From Clostridium_AM sp900759715 (GTDB lineage: Bacteria > Bacillota > Clostridia > Clostridiales > Clostridiaceae): DNA of 64,000 bases. The notes below the pieces were generated by a model. The model was given only the letters and a program-made list of their open reading frames with translations, had not been told where the DNA came from and did no database searches. The number at the start of each line of letters is the position of its first letter. Within the stretch, counting starts at the first letter, position 1. A program made the position numbers and the translations under genes. This document shows positions 1 to 8,194 of this stretch, piece by piece. The stretch lies in the NCBI GenBank assembly GCA_900759715.1, contig CAAEXF010000132.1:1-64000 (forward strand), written 5' to 3'.

Positions 1-37
1 TACAACAATGATAGACCAGCATATGCATTAAATTATA

Positions 38-73
38 AAAGCCCCGTTCAATATAGAATCGAACGAGGCTTTG
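38..73 (-). terminator. Hairpin terminator after the CPCC-like gene
   Basis: Arms at 41-49 and 61-69 pair with one mismatch that is a G-U on the minus strand. The minus strand continues into CTTTTATAATTT. It lies 70 bases beyond the stop of the small zinc-finger gene, so it may end or attenuate that part of the head operon. Confidence 0.55.
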
Positions 74-142
74 GTTAGCCTGCTTTTATATCTGTCTACT
101 TTGTGTTGACAACTTCAACTATTTTTATTTAGTAAGTGCTTT

Positions 143-310
143 TTATAAAACTTTTTCACCTTTTTTATAAGCTTCTTTAGCCTCTTTTAATGTCATCTTA
201 TTAGCTCCTGCTGGACCATTCTCTGTTTCTTTAGGTCCATTATTCTGCCAATTACAATTATCGCAAATATCAAACATGTCTACTTCCTCGCCACATACAG
301 GACATTCCAC
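143..310 (-). CDS. Small cysteine-rich CPCC-like zinc-finger protein, 55 aa
   Basis: Read directly from the minus strand. It starts at GTG (308-310), seven bases after AGGAGG, and stops at 143. Two cysteine pairs, CPVC near residues 3-6 and CDNC near residues 17-20, followed by WQNNGP, resemble the short CPCC family of probable zinc-binding proteins. The tail is Lys/Glu-rich and probably helical. It follows the head protein gene by two bases, so it belongs to the morphogenesis operon. Function is unknown; such proteins are common small accessory genes of clostridial phages. The gene is solid from start signal and spacing; the family assignment is tentative. Confidence 0.7.
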   Translation of the reverse strand: MECPVCGEEVDMFDICDNCNWQNNGPKETENGPAGANKMTLKEAKEAYKKGEKVL

Positions 311-312
311 TT

Positions 313-1833
313 CTATTCCTCCTTTTTATAATCTTTTATTTGTTGCAACCAATGTTCATATCCATTTTTAGGCTTATACAACGTCGATATATAACCATCT
401 GCTCTTCCTATTGCAAAATCATTTGTAGCTTTATTATATCTAAATATGAATCCTAGTTCACTTTTAAAACCTTCTATATCTCCTTTAACTGGTGATGCTA
501 ATAATTGTCTAGCTATATTTAAGTATTGCTCTGATGTAATATTCCCATACTCATATAAATGCTTTTCTATATGCTTATTAAATCTCTTTTCACTAGAAAA
601 GTTTGCTTTAAGCCATGCTTTGCCATTAGTTGTGTCGTTATATAGCTGCTTTGTTTTTTCCCATTCATTAGTATTATTATACTTCAACTCTTGGAATTTA
701 TCAAAGGATCTAGGCACTTCTTTTCCTAAAACTTCCCTATAATTTTCATGTTGCTTTTTATCACTAGCATTATTTTGTATTTTCTTTTCAGCTATCAATG
801 CTTCTGGATTATTAGCAACACGTTCCTTGTACCATTGTTCATAATTCATATTGCCATCAACTTTATAAGTTTTACCCTCATGATCTCTAGCAATTCTTTC
901 TTCATCTATTACATCAGGAAAATAAGCCACTGTAGTAGTTCTACACCTAGGATGAAAAGGTGGAGCATTAATTCCTATCATCTTTTCAGAGACATTAAAT
1001 ACTTTACCATCCAAGCTCCTACATATTGGAGATGTTCTTAAATCTAGGGTAGCCAGTATTTCATATTGCTTTACTACGCCACTCCCACCATAACTATCAA
1101 ATGTGGCTTTAGAAGTTATATAAGCACTTTCAGTACTTACTAATGTTATTGCTCTATTTCTTGCTACATTCATTCTATCAGCTATTATTTTAGCTGTTTT
1201 ATCTATACTGTCACCTCTTATAAAAGCCTGTGTCAGATTAGTCTGCAGCTCCATAGCAAGCTTTTCTCTATTGCCCCATATTCTACTACTGTAATTGCCA
1301 CCATGCCAATTTTCGTTCATAACCTTATCTATTGAATTTTTCTCTAACTTAGCAAAGTTAACTCCAATACCTAATCCTTTATAAATCTCATATATATTTT
1401 TGTAGTAAGTATCTTCATATATGCCTTTTAAAAGCCCTGCAGCGCCTTCTTGTTGTTTAATATATAAATCTTCTATAGCATTCCTTATCTGAATTTGCAA
1501 AGCCTGTAGTCTTGTTATTCTTACCTTATAAGACACATTATTAAGTTCTTTTTCCCACTGTTGATTTTTATTGTTTTTAGCTTTTTGGGTAAATTCTTCT
1601 AAAGACATTTTAAACTCTTTAAGCTGATTAGAATTTAATAACTGTCTTGCATCAGCCAATGATATTTCATTATTCTGTGCGAATCTAGCATAAAAAACTT
1701 CTATATCCTTTTGTATGCTGTTTAGAGCTTCTTGATATTCTAATTGCATACTAAGTAAATAATCATCAGTTTTTTTAAATTGCTGGTTTGCTATATCCTC
1801 AGAACGCTTTTTCCAATACTCATTACTCTTCAT
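313..1833 (-). CDS. Phage minor head protein (MuF/SPP1 gp7 type) with C-terminal nuclease-like domain
   Basis: A 506-aa head morphogenesis protein. The N-terminal 190 residues are helical. The MuF core runs to about residue 310 and ends in the usual signature, with TSPICRSLDGKVF and then PPFHPRCRTTTV near residues 290-302. The last 100 residues (about 400-500) are not part of the core: they carry RFNKHIEKHLYEYG near 420, then SEQYLNIARQLL, then FAIGRADG and a Tyr-rich end. This pattern resembles the barnase/EndoU/colicin/RelE-like RNase domains known to be attached to MuF proteins as polymorphic toxins. ATG follows AAAGGTGATGTAA and overlaps the portal stop by 11 bases. The head role is secure; the nuclease role is inference. 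Confidence 0.85.
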   Translation of the reverse strand: MKSNEYWKKRSEDIANQQFKKTDDYLLSMQLEYQEALNSIQKDIEVFYARFAQNNEISLADARQLLNSNQLKEFKMSLEEFTQKAKNNKNQQWEKELNNVSYKVRITRLQALQIQIRNAIEDLYIKQQEGAAGLLKGIYEDTYYKNIYEIYKGLGIGVNFAKLEKNSIDKVMNENWHGGNYSSRIWGNREKLAMELQTNLTQAFIRGDSIDKTAKIIADRMNVARNRAITLVSTESAYITSKATFDSYGGSGVVKQYEILATLDLRTSPICRSLDGKVFNVSEKMIGINAPPFHPRCRTTTVAYFPDVIDEERIARDHEGKTYKVDGNMNYEQWYKERVANNPEALIAEKKIQNNASDKKQHENYREVLGKEVPRSFDKFQELKYNNTNEWEKTKQLYNDTTNGKAWLKANFSSEKRFNKHIEKHLYEYGNITSEQYLNIARQLLASPVKGDIEGFKSELGFIFRYNKATNDFAIGRADGYISTLYKPKNGYEHWLQQIKDYKKEE

Positions 1834-3280
1834 TTACATCACCTTTAGGTTCTTTATTATCTAAAGGAAACATATTAGGAGGATAAGTTCCTTGACTTTC
1901 TTCTTTCTCCTTTTTTATCTTTTCTAATTCATCCTTTGTGGCCCATGGATGGTTGGCTACTATAGTTTCATCACTAATAATTCCAACACTAGATTTACAA
2001 TTATTAATACTGTCTGTTTCATTTGTAAGCATATCTCTATTAAACACAAACTCCACATTCTCATTAGTAAAATCACCTTGGCCTGTATTAATTAAATGCT
2101 GGTCTACAAACCATAATAGATATTCAAGTGATGCCTGAACCTCTGTTTCTATTATATTGCAATCCATGTCTAAATCATTGTATAGAAACTTAAGAGCTAT
2201 ACCACTAGGGCTGTTACCAAACTTATCTGATTGAGTATCTACTCCTCTTCCAAACTCATAAATATCCTTTCTAGTTTGCTCTATATGTGTTTTATAAGCT
2301 TCAACATTAATATCTAAGGTCTTAGTATCAACTCCGCCATCGTCACCAACTTTAACAGCTCTATAAAGGCTCATGTTTCTTCTAAATTCTCCTAAGTTAG
2401 TACCATCATAGTTTTTAAGTACATATATGGAGTTAGGAAGGTCCTCTAAGTTATTACTATTGTCTGATTTTTGCTTGTCATAATCATCTACTAAAGACTT
2501 TACAAACTTAATTAATGGCTGCTCTTCATCATTATATTTAAAATATATAAAAGGCACTTTAGCCCAGGTAAATGATTGTTTATTTCCTTTATCATCTACC
2601 ATACTAAAATGCCCTGTATCTTCTGGAGCTTCAACATCAGGTATTAAAGATCCATTTTCATTTACATATCTTAATACTTGTTTAGTATCCCAATACTCAA
2701 CCTTTTGTACAATTTTCTTTTCTTTGCCTTCATAAGTTATAACATCATACGCTCTAATAATTGCATCAAGTTTAGTATGCTCTGAATCCTTCCAAAGTGG
2801 AATTATTTCTTCACTAGGTAATCTTTTAAGCCTAAGTTTACCATCTTCGTTGTAATAAATTTGTGTCCATGCTATTCCTTTATTGATTGCATCTTTACCT
2901 AAGTTCTTAAGTAATTTCATGAAGGACTTATCAAAAACATTATCTAGCGCTTTTTTATATGTTTCATTATCAGTTTGTACAGTTAAAGGCTTTGATAATA
3001 AATATCCTGCTTTCTGATCCACTAGCTTTCTAACAAAATTATGAACTAATTTATTATTTGCTAGATTCTTTACTTCTTCTAATACTCCACCTTTTCCTAT
3101 AGCCATCCTCTTACGCTTTAATATATCTGTTTCACCCTCATAATATATTTGTCCATCCAACATTAATTGTCTTGCTACTGAGCCATTCCATTCTTTAATC
3201 TCTTCTTGAATAATTTCCTCTAAAGTCATAGCTCCTACAGATCCATTAAAAAACGATTTTAAATTATTTATTAAAAACAT
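1823..3280 (-). CDS. Phage portal protein (SPP1 gp6-like)
   Basis: 485 aa, the normal size for SPP1-type portals. The dodecameric portal sits at one capsid vertex, where it threads DNA during packaging and joins the tail. Supporting features are position between TerL and the MuF protein, an N-terminal region with NKLVHNFVRKLVDQKAGYL and a PLTVQTDN segment typical of the family, a central beta-rich wing and an acidic, low-complexity C-terminus. ATG at 3280 has AGGAGGTGATAAT in front. It is 11 bases after TerL and overlaps the next gene, so translation is probably coupled. Confidence 0.92.
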   Translation of the reverse strand: MFLINNLKSFFNGSVGAMTLEEIIQEEIKEWNGSVARQLMLDGQIYYEGETDILKRKRMAIGKGGVLEEVKNLANNKLVHNFVRKLVDQKAGYLLSKPLTVQTDNETYKKALDNVFDKSFMKLLKNLGKDAINKGIAWTQIYYNEDGKLRLKRLPSEEIIPLWKDSEHTKLDAIIRAYDVITYEGKEKKIVQKVEYWDTKQVLRYVNENGSLIPDVEAPEDTGHFSMVDDKGNKQSFTWAKVPFIYFKYNDEEQPLIKFVKSLVDDYDKQKSDNSNNLEDLPNSIYVLKNYDGTNLGEFRRNMSLYRAVKVGDDGGVDTKTLDINVEAYKTHIEQTRKDIYEFGRGVDTQSDKFGNSPSGIALKFLYNDLDMDCNIIETEVQASLEYLLWFVDQHLINTGQGDFTNENVEFVFNRDMLTNETDSINNCKSSVGIISDETIVANHPWATKDELEKIKKEKEESQGTYPPNMFPLDNKEPKGDVNEE

Positions 3281-3291
3281 ATTATCACCTC

Positions 3292-4710
3292 CTAGTCGAA
3301 TGATATTGAAGCAGCCTTACCTATCTTTTCAGCAACTCCAGTAGTTGCATCTTGAGCATCATCATTTTTGTTCTTACCTTCTCTTTGATATTTAACCATA
3401 GCATTATAATACTCCGGCCACCTATCTCTCCAGTTAGCTGGATAGTATATATGGTCCATAACCCAGGTTGCATTAGAAAGTATTCTGGCTTTCTTATTCT
3501 TACTTTGATGAAACCATTTAATTTTTGTTTTATTGCTCCCATATGTTTCTCTTAGAATTCTTTCTACACTTCTAGCAAAGCCTCTACCACCGTTATTACT
3601 TTCTATATCAGCTATATTTACCCCATTTTCATAAAGCATTTTAGCAGTGCTTGGTTCTGTTACTTCCATTGGGTCCTTTGTATAGTAAACATCTAATACA
3701 TAAGCTTCTTTATTGTATTCTCCATATGCAATTGCACATAAATAGTCAGTTCCTTCATCTGCAGTATCTACATAAGCTTTAATAGATGTAAATAGAGGGT
3801 TGCCCTTATCATCCTTTGGTATATCTGTATATGTCTTAAAGCTACTGTATAACCTTCCTTTGAGGTCTATTGGTTCCTGTTGATAGTTAGCACTTGCTAT
3901 ATCCTCACCCATGGCTTTTACTTTATTTTTATAGCTTCTATAGCTTAATACTTCTGGACATAACATTTGTTTTTTCTCTTTATCAATCAGTGCTTTCATA
4001 GATATATGTTTAACTTTTATACCCTGCTCTTTATAATAATCTAAGGCTCTACCAGCTAAATCACCACTTGCCCATCTTGTCATTATAATTATTATCTTTC
4101 CGCCTTCTTCAAGTCTAGATAGCATTGTATTAGTAAACCAATCCCAATGCTTCTCAAGTACTGCTTCATTATAAGCTTCTTCTGCATTTTTAATAAGGTC
4201 GTCTATAATCATTAAAGAGCATCCAAAACCAGTTGCAGTTCCTGTAGGTGAAGTTGCTAGATAGTTATTATATCCACCTTCTAATGACCATAGGTTCATA
4301 GCTCCATCACCACGTTTAATTGCTACTCCTGGGAATACATCACTATAAACTGGTTTATATTTATCGGCCTTTTCTTCTTGTATAGAATTTCTAACATTCT
4401 TAGAAAACATAGTTGATAGAGTTTCATTGTATGAACCTGTCATAATCTTTTCAGATTGATTCTTTCCTAATACCCACTCAACAAATAAACCTGCTGTTCT
4501 AGATTTTCCATGTCTAGGAGGCTCATTAACAATTAATACTTCATCATCACCTTCATAGAATTCCTGTAGATCATTACATAAGTCAACTAGGTATTTTCTA
4601 TTAGGTTTATAAAAATCAGGTGCTTTTAAATTACAATAAAAAAAGAACTCACGTCTTGCAAGTTCTATCTTTGCCCCTAACTGTATTAGCTTTTTATCCA
4701 TCATCTTCAC
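3292..4710 (-). CDS. terL: Phage terminase large subunit
   Basis: 472-aa packaging motor. Residues 63-71 (EPPRHGKSR) form the Walker A variant of terminases, and LMIIDDLIK near 166-174 is Walker B. IIIIMTRW near 210 is the coupling motif. The C-terminal half has AYVDTADEGTDY near 313-324 and ADIESNNGG near 366, matching the RNase H-fold headful or cos nuclease with metal-binding Asp residues. It overlaps the small subunit gene by 16-17 bases. The ORF opens at GTG 4710; ATG codons at 4704 and 4701 are equally possible starts because no clear ribosome site is present. Confidence 0.95.
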   Translation of the reverse strand: MKMMDKKLIQLGAKIELARREFFFYCNLKAPDFYKPNRKYLVDLCNDLQEFYEGDDEVLIVNEPPRHGKSRTAGLFVEWVLGKNQSEKIMTGSYNETLSTMFSKNVRNSIQEEKADKYKPVYSDVFPGVAIKRGDGAMNLWSLEGGYNNYLATSPTGTATGFGCSLMIIDDLIKNAEEAYNEAVLEKHWDWFTNTMLSRLEEGGKIIIIMTRWASGDLAGRALDYYKEQGIKVKHISMKALIDKEKKQMLCPEVLSYRSYKNKVKAMGEDIASANYQQEPIDLKGRLYSSFKTYTDIPKDDKGNPLFTSIKAYVDTADEGTDYLCAIAYGEYNKEAYVLDVYYTKDPMEVTEPSTAKMLYENGVNIADIESNNGGRGFARSVERILRETYGSNKTKIKWFHQSKNKKARILSNATWVMDHIYYPANWRDRWPEYYNAMVKYQREGKNKNDDAQDATTGVAEKIGKAASISFD

Positions 4711-5209
4711 TAGCTAATTTTAATAGCTGTTCCTTTGTAAGCCCTTCAAATGGATTGTTAGTATTTATTCCACCACTATGCTGTACTTCCTGCTTATCTC
4801 TCCACTTCTCAGGCTTCCTATTCTTCAACCAGAAAATCTGAGCTGTAGTGTCTGGAGCGACTTCTTTCTTAACAGTCTTTACAACTACCATCTTATAGCA
4901 AGGAAACCCATGAATATCAGTTACTATCTGACCTTTATCATCCTTTATTACAGTTCTTTCCCTTGTAACTTCTTGATACTCATATCCTAGAGCTCTTTTA
5001 AGTAAAGCATTTTCCACTTCAAAGTCAATTACCTCTTTTCCCTTTTTTAGGGCGTTCGCAAACTCCGTATGTTCCTTTTTATATTTATAAAATGCAGTTT
5101 TACCTATCCCTAAATTATGTGCTATTTGTTCATCAGTGAGCCCTTCTCGTGCCCACCCCTCAACAAGAATTAACTTTTCTTTGACATCTTCCCATTTTGA
5201 TTTAGCCAT
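4694..5209 (-). CDS. terS: Phage terminase small subunit
   Basis: 171 aa. The protein recognises phage DNA for packaging. The N-terminus holds a helix-turn-helix (LTDEQIAHNLGIGKTAFYKY, about residues 25-44), then a long helix for oligomerisation with ENALLKRALGYEYQEV, as in the family. The open frame extends to a GTG at 5218, but that codon lies inside the AGGAGGTG Shine-Dalgarno sequence; ATG at 5209 with eight bases of spacing is the real start. It is followed directly by terL. Confidence 0.9.
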   Translation of the reverse strand: MAKSKWEDVKEKLILVEGWAREGLTDEQIAHNLGIGKTAFYKYKKEHTEFANALKKGKEVIDFEVENALLKRALGYEYQEVTRERTVIKDDKGQIVTDIHGFPCYKMVVVKTVKKEVAPDTTAQIFWLKNRKPEKWRDKQEVQHSGGINTNNPFEGLTKEQLLKLASEDDG

Positions 5210-5233
5210 TGGGCTCACCTCCTTTGTTAATGA

Positions 5234-5271
5234 ATAAAGGCGCCTAAGTCCTAAGACCTAAACGCCTTTAT
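5234..5271. terminator. Hairpin upstream of terS
   Basis: ATAAAGGCG (5234-5242) pairs with CGCCTTTAT (5263-5271); the loop contains repeated CTAAG/CTTAG-type motifs. T-runs are short on both strands, so it may act as a weak terminator or leader structure before the terminase module. Confidence 0.45.
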
Positions 5272-5334
5272 ATATATTTGTATTTAACACTACATTTATT
5301 ATATCATTTGTTTTAGAATAAAAAAAGAAGGTTG

Positions 5335-5451
5335 TTAATCCTCTTTCTCTTTTGATTCTTCTATTTCACTAGTGTTTTTCTCCTCAACTTTAATTAAGTG
5401 ACTAAAATCAGTTACATCTTTTCCTTTACCTCTACCATTTTTACGTCCCAT
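5335..5451 (-). CDS. Small charged phage protein, 38 aa
   Basis: Not recognised. ATG at 5451 is preceded by AAGAGGTGATGAT. The N-terminus is basic and Gly-rich (MGRKNGRGKGKDV); the C-terminus is Glu/Lys-rich. It sits between the terminase pair and a second small basic protein, the place where many phages carry small packaging-linked genes. No fold can be inferred. Confidence 0.6.
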   Translation of the reverse strand: MGRKNGRGKGKDVTDFSHLIKVEEKNTSEIEESKEKED

Positions 5452-5512
5452 ATCATCACCTCTTGGTTATAGTATACCACTACTTAATATTAAGTACACT
5501 TTTATTATTAAT

Positions 5513-5689
5513 TTACCGTACTCTCCTTATAGCTCCACCAACTCTTTTATAACTATCATGCTTCATCATATTTTCGAAATCAGAAAAGGAGAGGCTTTCT
5601 TTACCCCTCCTGCGTTTCTTTCTTGGTTTATTGTTTAGTTTCTTATGTATATCAGGTTGCTGTTCTTTTATTACTTGTCCTATTTTCAT
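5513..5689 (-). CDS. Small basic phage protein, 58 aa
   Basis: Read from the minus strand: ATG 5689 after AAGGAAGTGAGAGGCA, stop at 5513. A strongly basic patch (KPRKKRRRGKES, about residues 21-32) is followed by a helix containing FENMMKHDSYKRVGG. The charge suggests nucleic-acid contact, but no family is recognised. It lies 61 bases upstream of the 38-aa gene in the same operon. Confidence 0.65.
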   Translation of the reverse strand: MKIGQVIKEQQPDIHKKLNNKPRKKRRRGKESLSFSDFENMMKHDSYKRVGGAIRRVR

Positions 5690-5729
5690 TGCCTCTCACT
5701 TCCTTTGTATCTATATATTAATTACTTCT

Positions 5730-5918
5730 TTATTTGCCGCACTCATCTATGCAGCTTTTTAAGTTATATTTACATCCCATATAATATTTACAGAAACCAT
5801 TTTTGCCTTTTTGAAAGTCCTTGCAGTATTGTTTTCCTCTTATCTTTACTGGCTTTTTCGGCTCTATTTTATCTTTTATAGTGAATATATGCTTTTCTAA
5901 AAACTCTCTTAGTTGCAT
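5730..5918 (-). CDS. Small cysteine-rich phage protein, 62 aa
   Basis: No family recognised. The C-terminal half has six cysteines (YC, FCKYYMGC, KSCIDEC), suggesting one or two metal sites. The frame reaches a GTG at 5927, but AGGTG lies six bases before ATG 5918, which is preferred. It is the first gene after the long noncoding block, reading towards the terminase genes. Confidence 0.6.
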   Translation of the reverse strand: MQLREFLEKHIFTIKDKIEPKKPVKIRGKQYCKDFQKGKNGFCKYYMGCKYNLKSCIDECGK

Positions 5919-5944
5919 AACTCTCACCTACCTCTCTAAAAAAA

Positions 5945-6442
5945 GAAGCACCAGTATTTCTACCAGTGCTTCAGCAAATATGATTGTAAAAGGGATATGT
6001 ATTATTATAAGTACTAATTGTTACACCAATATGTAATTATCATTAAATAATCATGCACTTTTTTAACATATTGTAAAATGATCATATGCTTTTTTAACAA
6101 CTTATAAAAAATAAGCACCAGCTTTTACACCAGTGCTTGGTCAAATGTATTGTATCATAGGAATCGGGAATTTATCCTACATACTTACAACGGTTTATGA
6201 CAATAATTATTATATCGTCCAATTATTACATAACCATAACCAAATTATTACATTTTTTGTATATTTCAAAAAAACAAGCACTTAGATTTCTCCAAATGCT
6301 TAAAATATGAATAACGGACATTTATAAAACTTAACTTTTAAGGCACTTATTATTATATAGGTTTATTGTTACTATTTTATTGCATATGTATTAAATTATT
6401 ATGAAAATAAAATAAGCACTCAGATTTCTCCAAGTGCTTATT
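5945..6442. repeat. Four similar stem-loops in a 650-base noncoding block
   Basis: Hairpins at 5945-5972, 6111-6140, 6275-6302 and 6411-6442 share arms close to AAGCAC and GTGCTT. The first two share CACCAG..CCAGTG, the last two share AGATTTCTCCAA in the loop. Spacing is 136-166 bases. The stretch 5919-6571 holds no credible gene. A weak late-type promoter (minus strand TTGTCA at 6198-6203, 18 bases, TAGGAT at 6174-6179) lies inside. The block separates the late-regulator gene from the terminase module. Confidence 0.7.
6411..6442. terminator. Bidirectional terminator-like hairpin (fourth of the series)
   Basis: AATAAGCACT (6411-6420) and AGTGCTTATT (6433-6442) form a perfect ten-base stem with a 12-base loop, flanked by A-rich and T-rich tracts. 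It could end transcription of the early operon after the late regulator gene. Confidence 0.6.
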
Positions 6443-6537
6443 TTTCATTTACCTGTTGCCACACAGTATGTAATCCCTGTTGTGCAACTCTATAATATTA
6501 AATCCATGATACTATTATAACACTGTATTTACCTTAA

Positions 6538-6581
6538 TTTAATGCACGTTTAATGCACGTTTAATGCAACTTTAATGCAAC
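6538..6581. repeat. Four tandem 11-base repeats
   Basis: TTTAATGCACG occurs twice (6538-6548, 6549-6559), then TTTAATGCAAC twice (6560-6570, 6571-6581), without gaps. The last copy covers the stop codon of the ArpU/RinA-like gene. One repeat per helical turn suggests a protein-binding array or simple repeat expansion. Confidence 0.85.
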
Positions 6582-7099
6582 CTTTTATACCATTCTTCCC
6601 ACCTTGCAACATTTTCAACTAAACCTTGTCTTATTCTAGTAGCAGAGGATTGAGATATACCTAGCTTAAACCCAATTTGCCAATCTTTCTGTTTTTCTCC
6701 ATATTTAATCTTTAAAAACTTCTTATCCTCTTCGCTTAGATCTCCTATGTTATCATCCATTATTATGTTATCTGCTTCTATATCTCTTAATTCTTCTTCA
6801 AGATCTGTTATCTCTTCTTCTTTTCTTGACTTTTCAGCTATTAGTTTATCAGTAATTCTCATTAATGTTCTTTCTGCATAACTTGCACCATCTGAACTAG
6901 TTTGAACTCTCTCTTCATATGTCATACTCTTTGATTCTTCTGGAATAGAGATATTTACATTCCTTAGTTTACTTTCTATATCCTCTATCTGTTTTTTTAA
7001 TAGACTTATTTTACGGCTTATACTATTTATCTTTTTATCTTTCCCAAAGTAATTATACAGCTTCTTTTCCGTTTTTCTGAAAGTCTCTTTATCTATCAT
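6572..7099 (-). CDS. ArpU/RinA-type late transcription regulator
   Basis: 175 aa. Residues 20-120 are long charged coiled-coil helices; the C-terminus is a sigma-70 region 4-like helix-turn-helix, with DLSEEDKKFLKIKYGE, then WQIGFKLGISQSSATRIRQG. Such proteins in Gram-positive phages switch on the packaging and morphogenesis operon. The frame extends to 7141, but ATG 7099 has AGGAGG six bases upstream. The gene is last in the early operon, immediately before the hairpin block and the terminase genes, as expected for a late activator. Confidence 0.8.
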   Translation of the reverse strand: MIDKETFRKTEKKLYNYFGKDKKINSISRKISLLKKQIEDIESKLRNVNISIPEESKSMTYEERVQTSSDGASYAERTLMRITDKLIAEKSRKEEEITDLEEELRDIEADNIIMDDNIGDLSEEDKKFLKIKYGEKQKDWQIGFKLGISQSSATRIRQGLVENVARWEEWYKRLH

Positions 7100-7118
7100 G
7101 ATTGCCCTCCTTTGTAAG

Positions 7119-7349
7119 TTATTCTTCTCTTGCACACCCACATGTTAACGGATCACCTTTACAGTATGTTTTGCATTTATAATTCCCTTCACAGTAATAG
7201 CAGCAAGCATCATTGCAGAATGTTGTTCCTACTGCACATTTGTGTTTTTTACTTTCTTTTCTTATCTTTTGGTTTTCTGCATATACCTTAAATGTCACTA
7301 TTAAACTTATTGCTGCAGTTATTCCTAGAATTATATCTAATTTACTCAT
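7119..7349 (-). CDS. Small membrane protein with cysteine-rich tail, 76 aa
   Basis: One hydrophobic segment (ILGITAAISLIVTFKVYA, about residues 6-24) is followed by a basic stop and a tail with ten cysteines. The GTG at 7358 belongs to the AGGAGGTG ribosome site; ATG 7349 is the start. It overlaps the end of the 63-aa gene by four bases (7346-7349). Function unknown. The position does not suit a holin, since the lysis genes would lie beyond the left edge. Confidence 0.65.
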   Translation of the reverse strand: MSKLDIILGITAAISLIVTFKVYAENQKIRKESKKHKCAVGTTFCNDACCYYCEGNYKCKTYCKGDPLTCGCAREE

Positions 7350-7537
7350 ACCAGGCACCTCCTAACAACTTGTCCACTAATAACTATTTCTCCAATTTCA
7401 AAGCATATCTTTGCTCTGTGCTTTCGTCCATTTATCTTGAATAAACACCTGTGATATACAGGTCTGTGTATACTCTCATATCTTATTTCTGTCCCAGCTA
7501 AGAAGTCTGCAATTGATACTTTTCTAAGCTGTTCCAT
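7346..7537 (-). CDS. Hypothetical phage protein, 63 aa
   Basis: ATG 7537 with AGGAGG nine bases upstream. The sequence looks beta-rich (YHRCLFKINGRKHRAKICFE), resembling a small SH3-like or barrel fold, but no family is recognised. It overlaps the next gene start by four bases, so the two are probably translationally coupled. Confidence 0.6.
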   Translation of the reverse strand: MEQLRKVSIADFLAGTEIRYESIHRPVYHRCLFKINGRKHRAKICFEIGEIVISGQVVRRCLV

Positions 7538-7550
7538 GGGTTTTATCCTC

Positions 7551-7787
7551 CTATCTAATCCTATATTTTTCTTTAAAGTCTTTTATTTCTTCCTCAAACC
7601 TTTTTATTAACGATTCTTCATGCCTTATATCTTTTTCTATTTTCTCTACTTCTGTAGTATCTTTATTTAAATTAGCAGCTACTTTAGCAAACGCAAGCAT
7701 TATCTTTCTATTTTCTACTTTAAGTTGCAATGCATGTTTTATAGCGTACATATCCTTTAGAGCTAATTTCACATACTGCTTACTCAT
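7551..7787 (-). CDS. Hypothetical coiled-coil phage protein, 78 aa
   Basis: ATG 7787 follows GAGAGGACATGT; the longer start at 7805 has no ribosome site. Residues 30-75 are heptad-like and highly charged (TTEVEKIEKDIRHEESLIKR). No enzymatic motif is visible. Part of the early minus-strand operon. Confidence 0.6.
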   Translation of the reverse strand: MSKQYVKLALKDMYAIKHALQLKVENRKIMLAFAKVAANLNKDTTEVEKIEKDIRHEESLIKRFEEEIKDFKEKYRIR

Positions 7788-7874
7788 ACATGTCCTCTCT
7801 TTCATTTGATTTTTATTTGAGAATAGAGTGTTGTATCTCTATCCTCAAATATCAATAATTCTTGAATTGTGAAG

Positions 7875-8060
7875 TTAGTCATCCATTAAAAAAGTATCTA
7901 TATCTGACATCAAATCTCTTATCTCTTTAACATCAATATTATTTTTATCACCTACATCTCTAATTTTACGGTCTACACTTTTCATATGATTTCTTGCAAT
8001 TTCCATTTTTGATTTTTGTTCTGCAATCTTTTTTTCAAGCGTCATAAATATTAAACTCAA
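7875..8060 (-). CDS. Small helical protein, possibly Spo0E-like, 61 aa
   Basis: A single helical hairpin: an N-terminal helix with EIARNHMKSVDRKIR, a turn, then VKEIRDLMSDIDTFLMDD. This is the layout of Spo0E-type aspartyl phosphatases, but the SQELD signature is replaced by MSDID, so the match is weak. The best start is TTG 8060, six bases after GGGGGA; the ATG at 8075 has no ribosome site. If Spo0E-like, it would act on Spo0A~P in the host. Confidence 0.5.
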   Translation of the reverse strand: MSLIFMTLEKKIAEQKSKMEIARNHMKSVDRKIRDVGDKNNIDVKEIRDLMSDIDTFLMDD

Positions 8061-8194
8061 CTTTAATCCCCCCATTTTGTATTGTGACTTAAACCCTTTT
8101 TACTTTTATGCCCACTCTATCATATTTTTTTCCAGACTATTAGATCTGAATTTGCATAAAATAAAATAAATTTATGTATGTTGGAGGTAACTTT

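Noticed and set aside
5945..6442. The hairpin series as a CRISPR array
   Set aside because: Copies are only partly alike and 136-166 bases apart.
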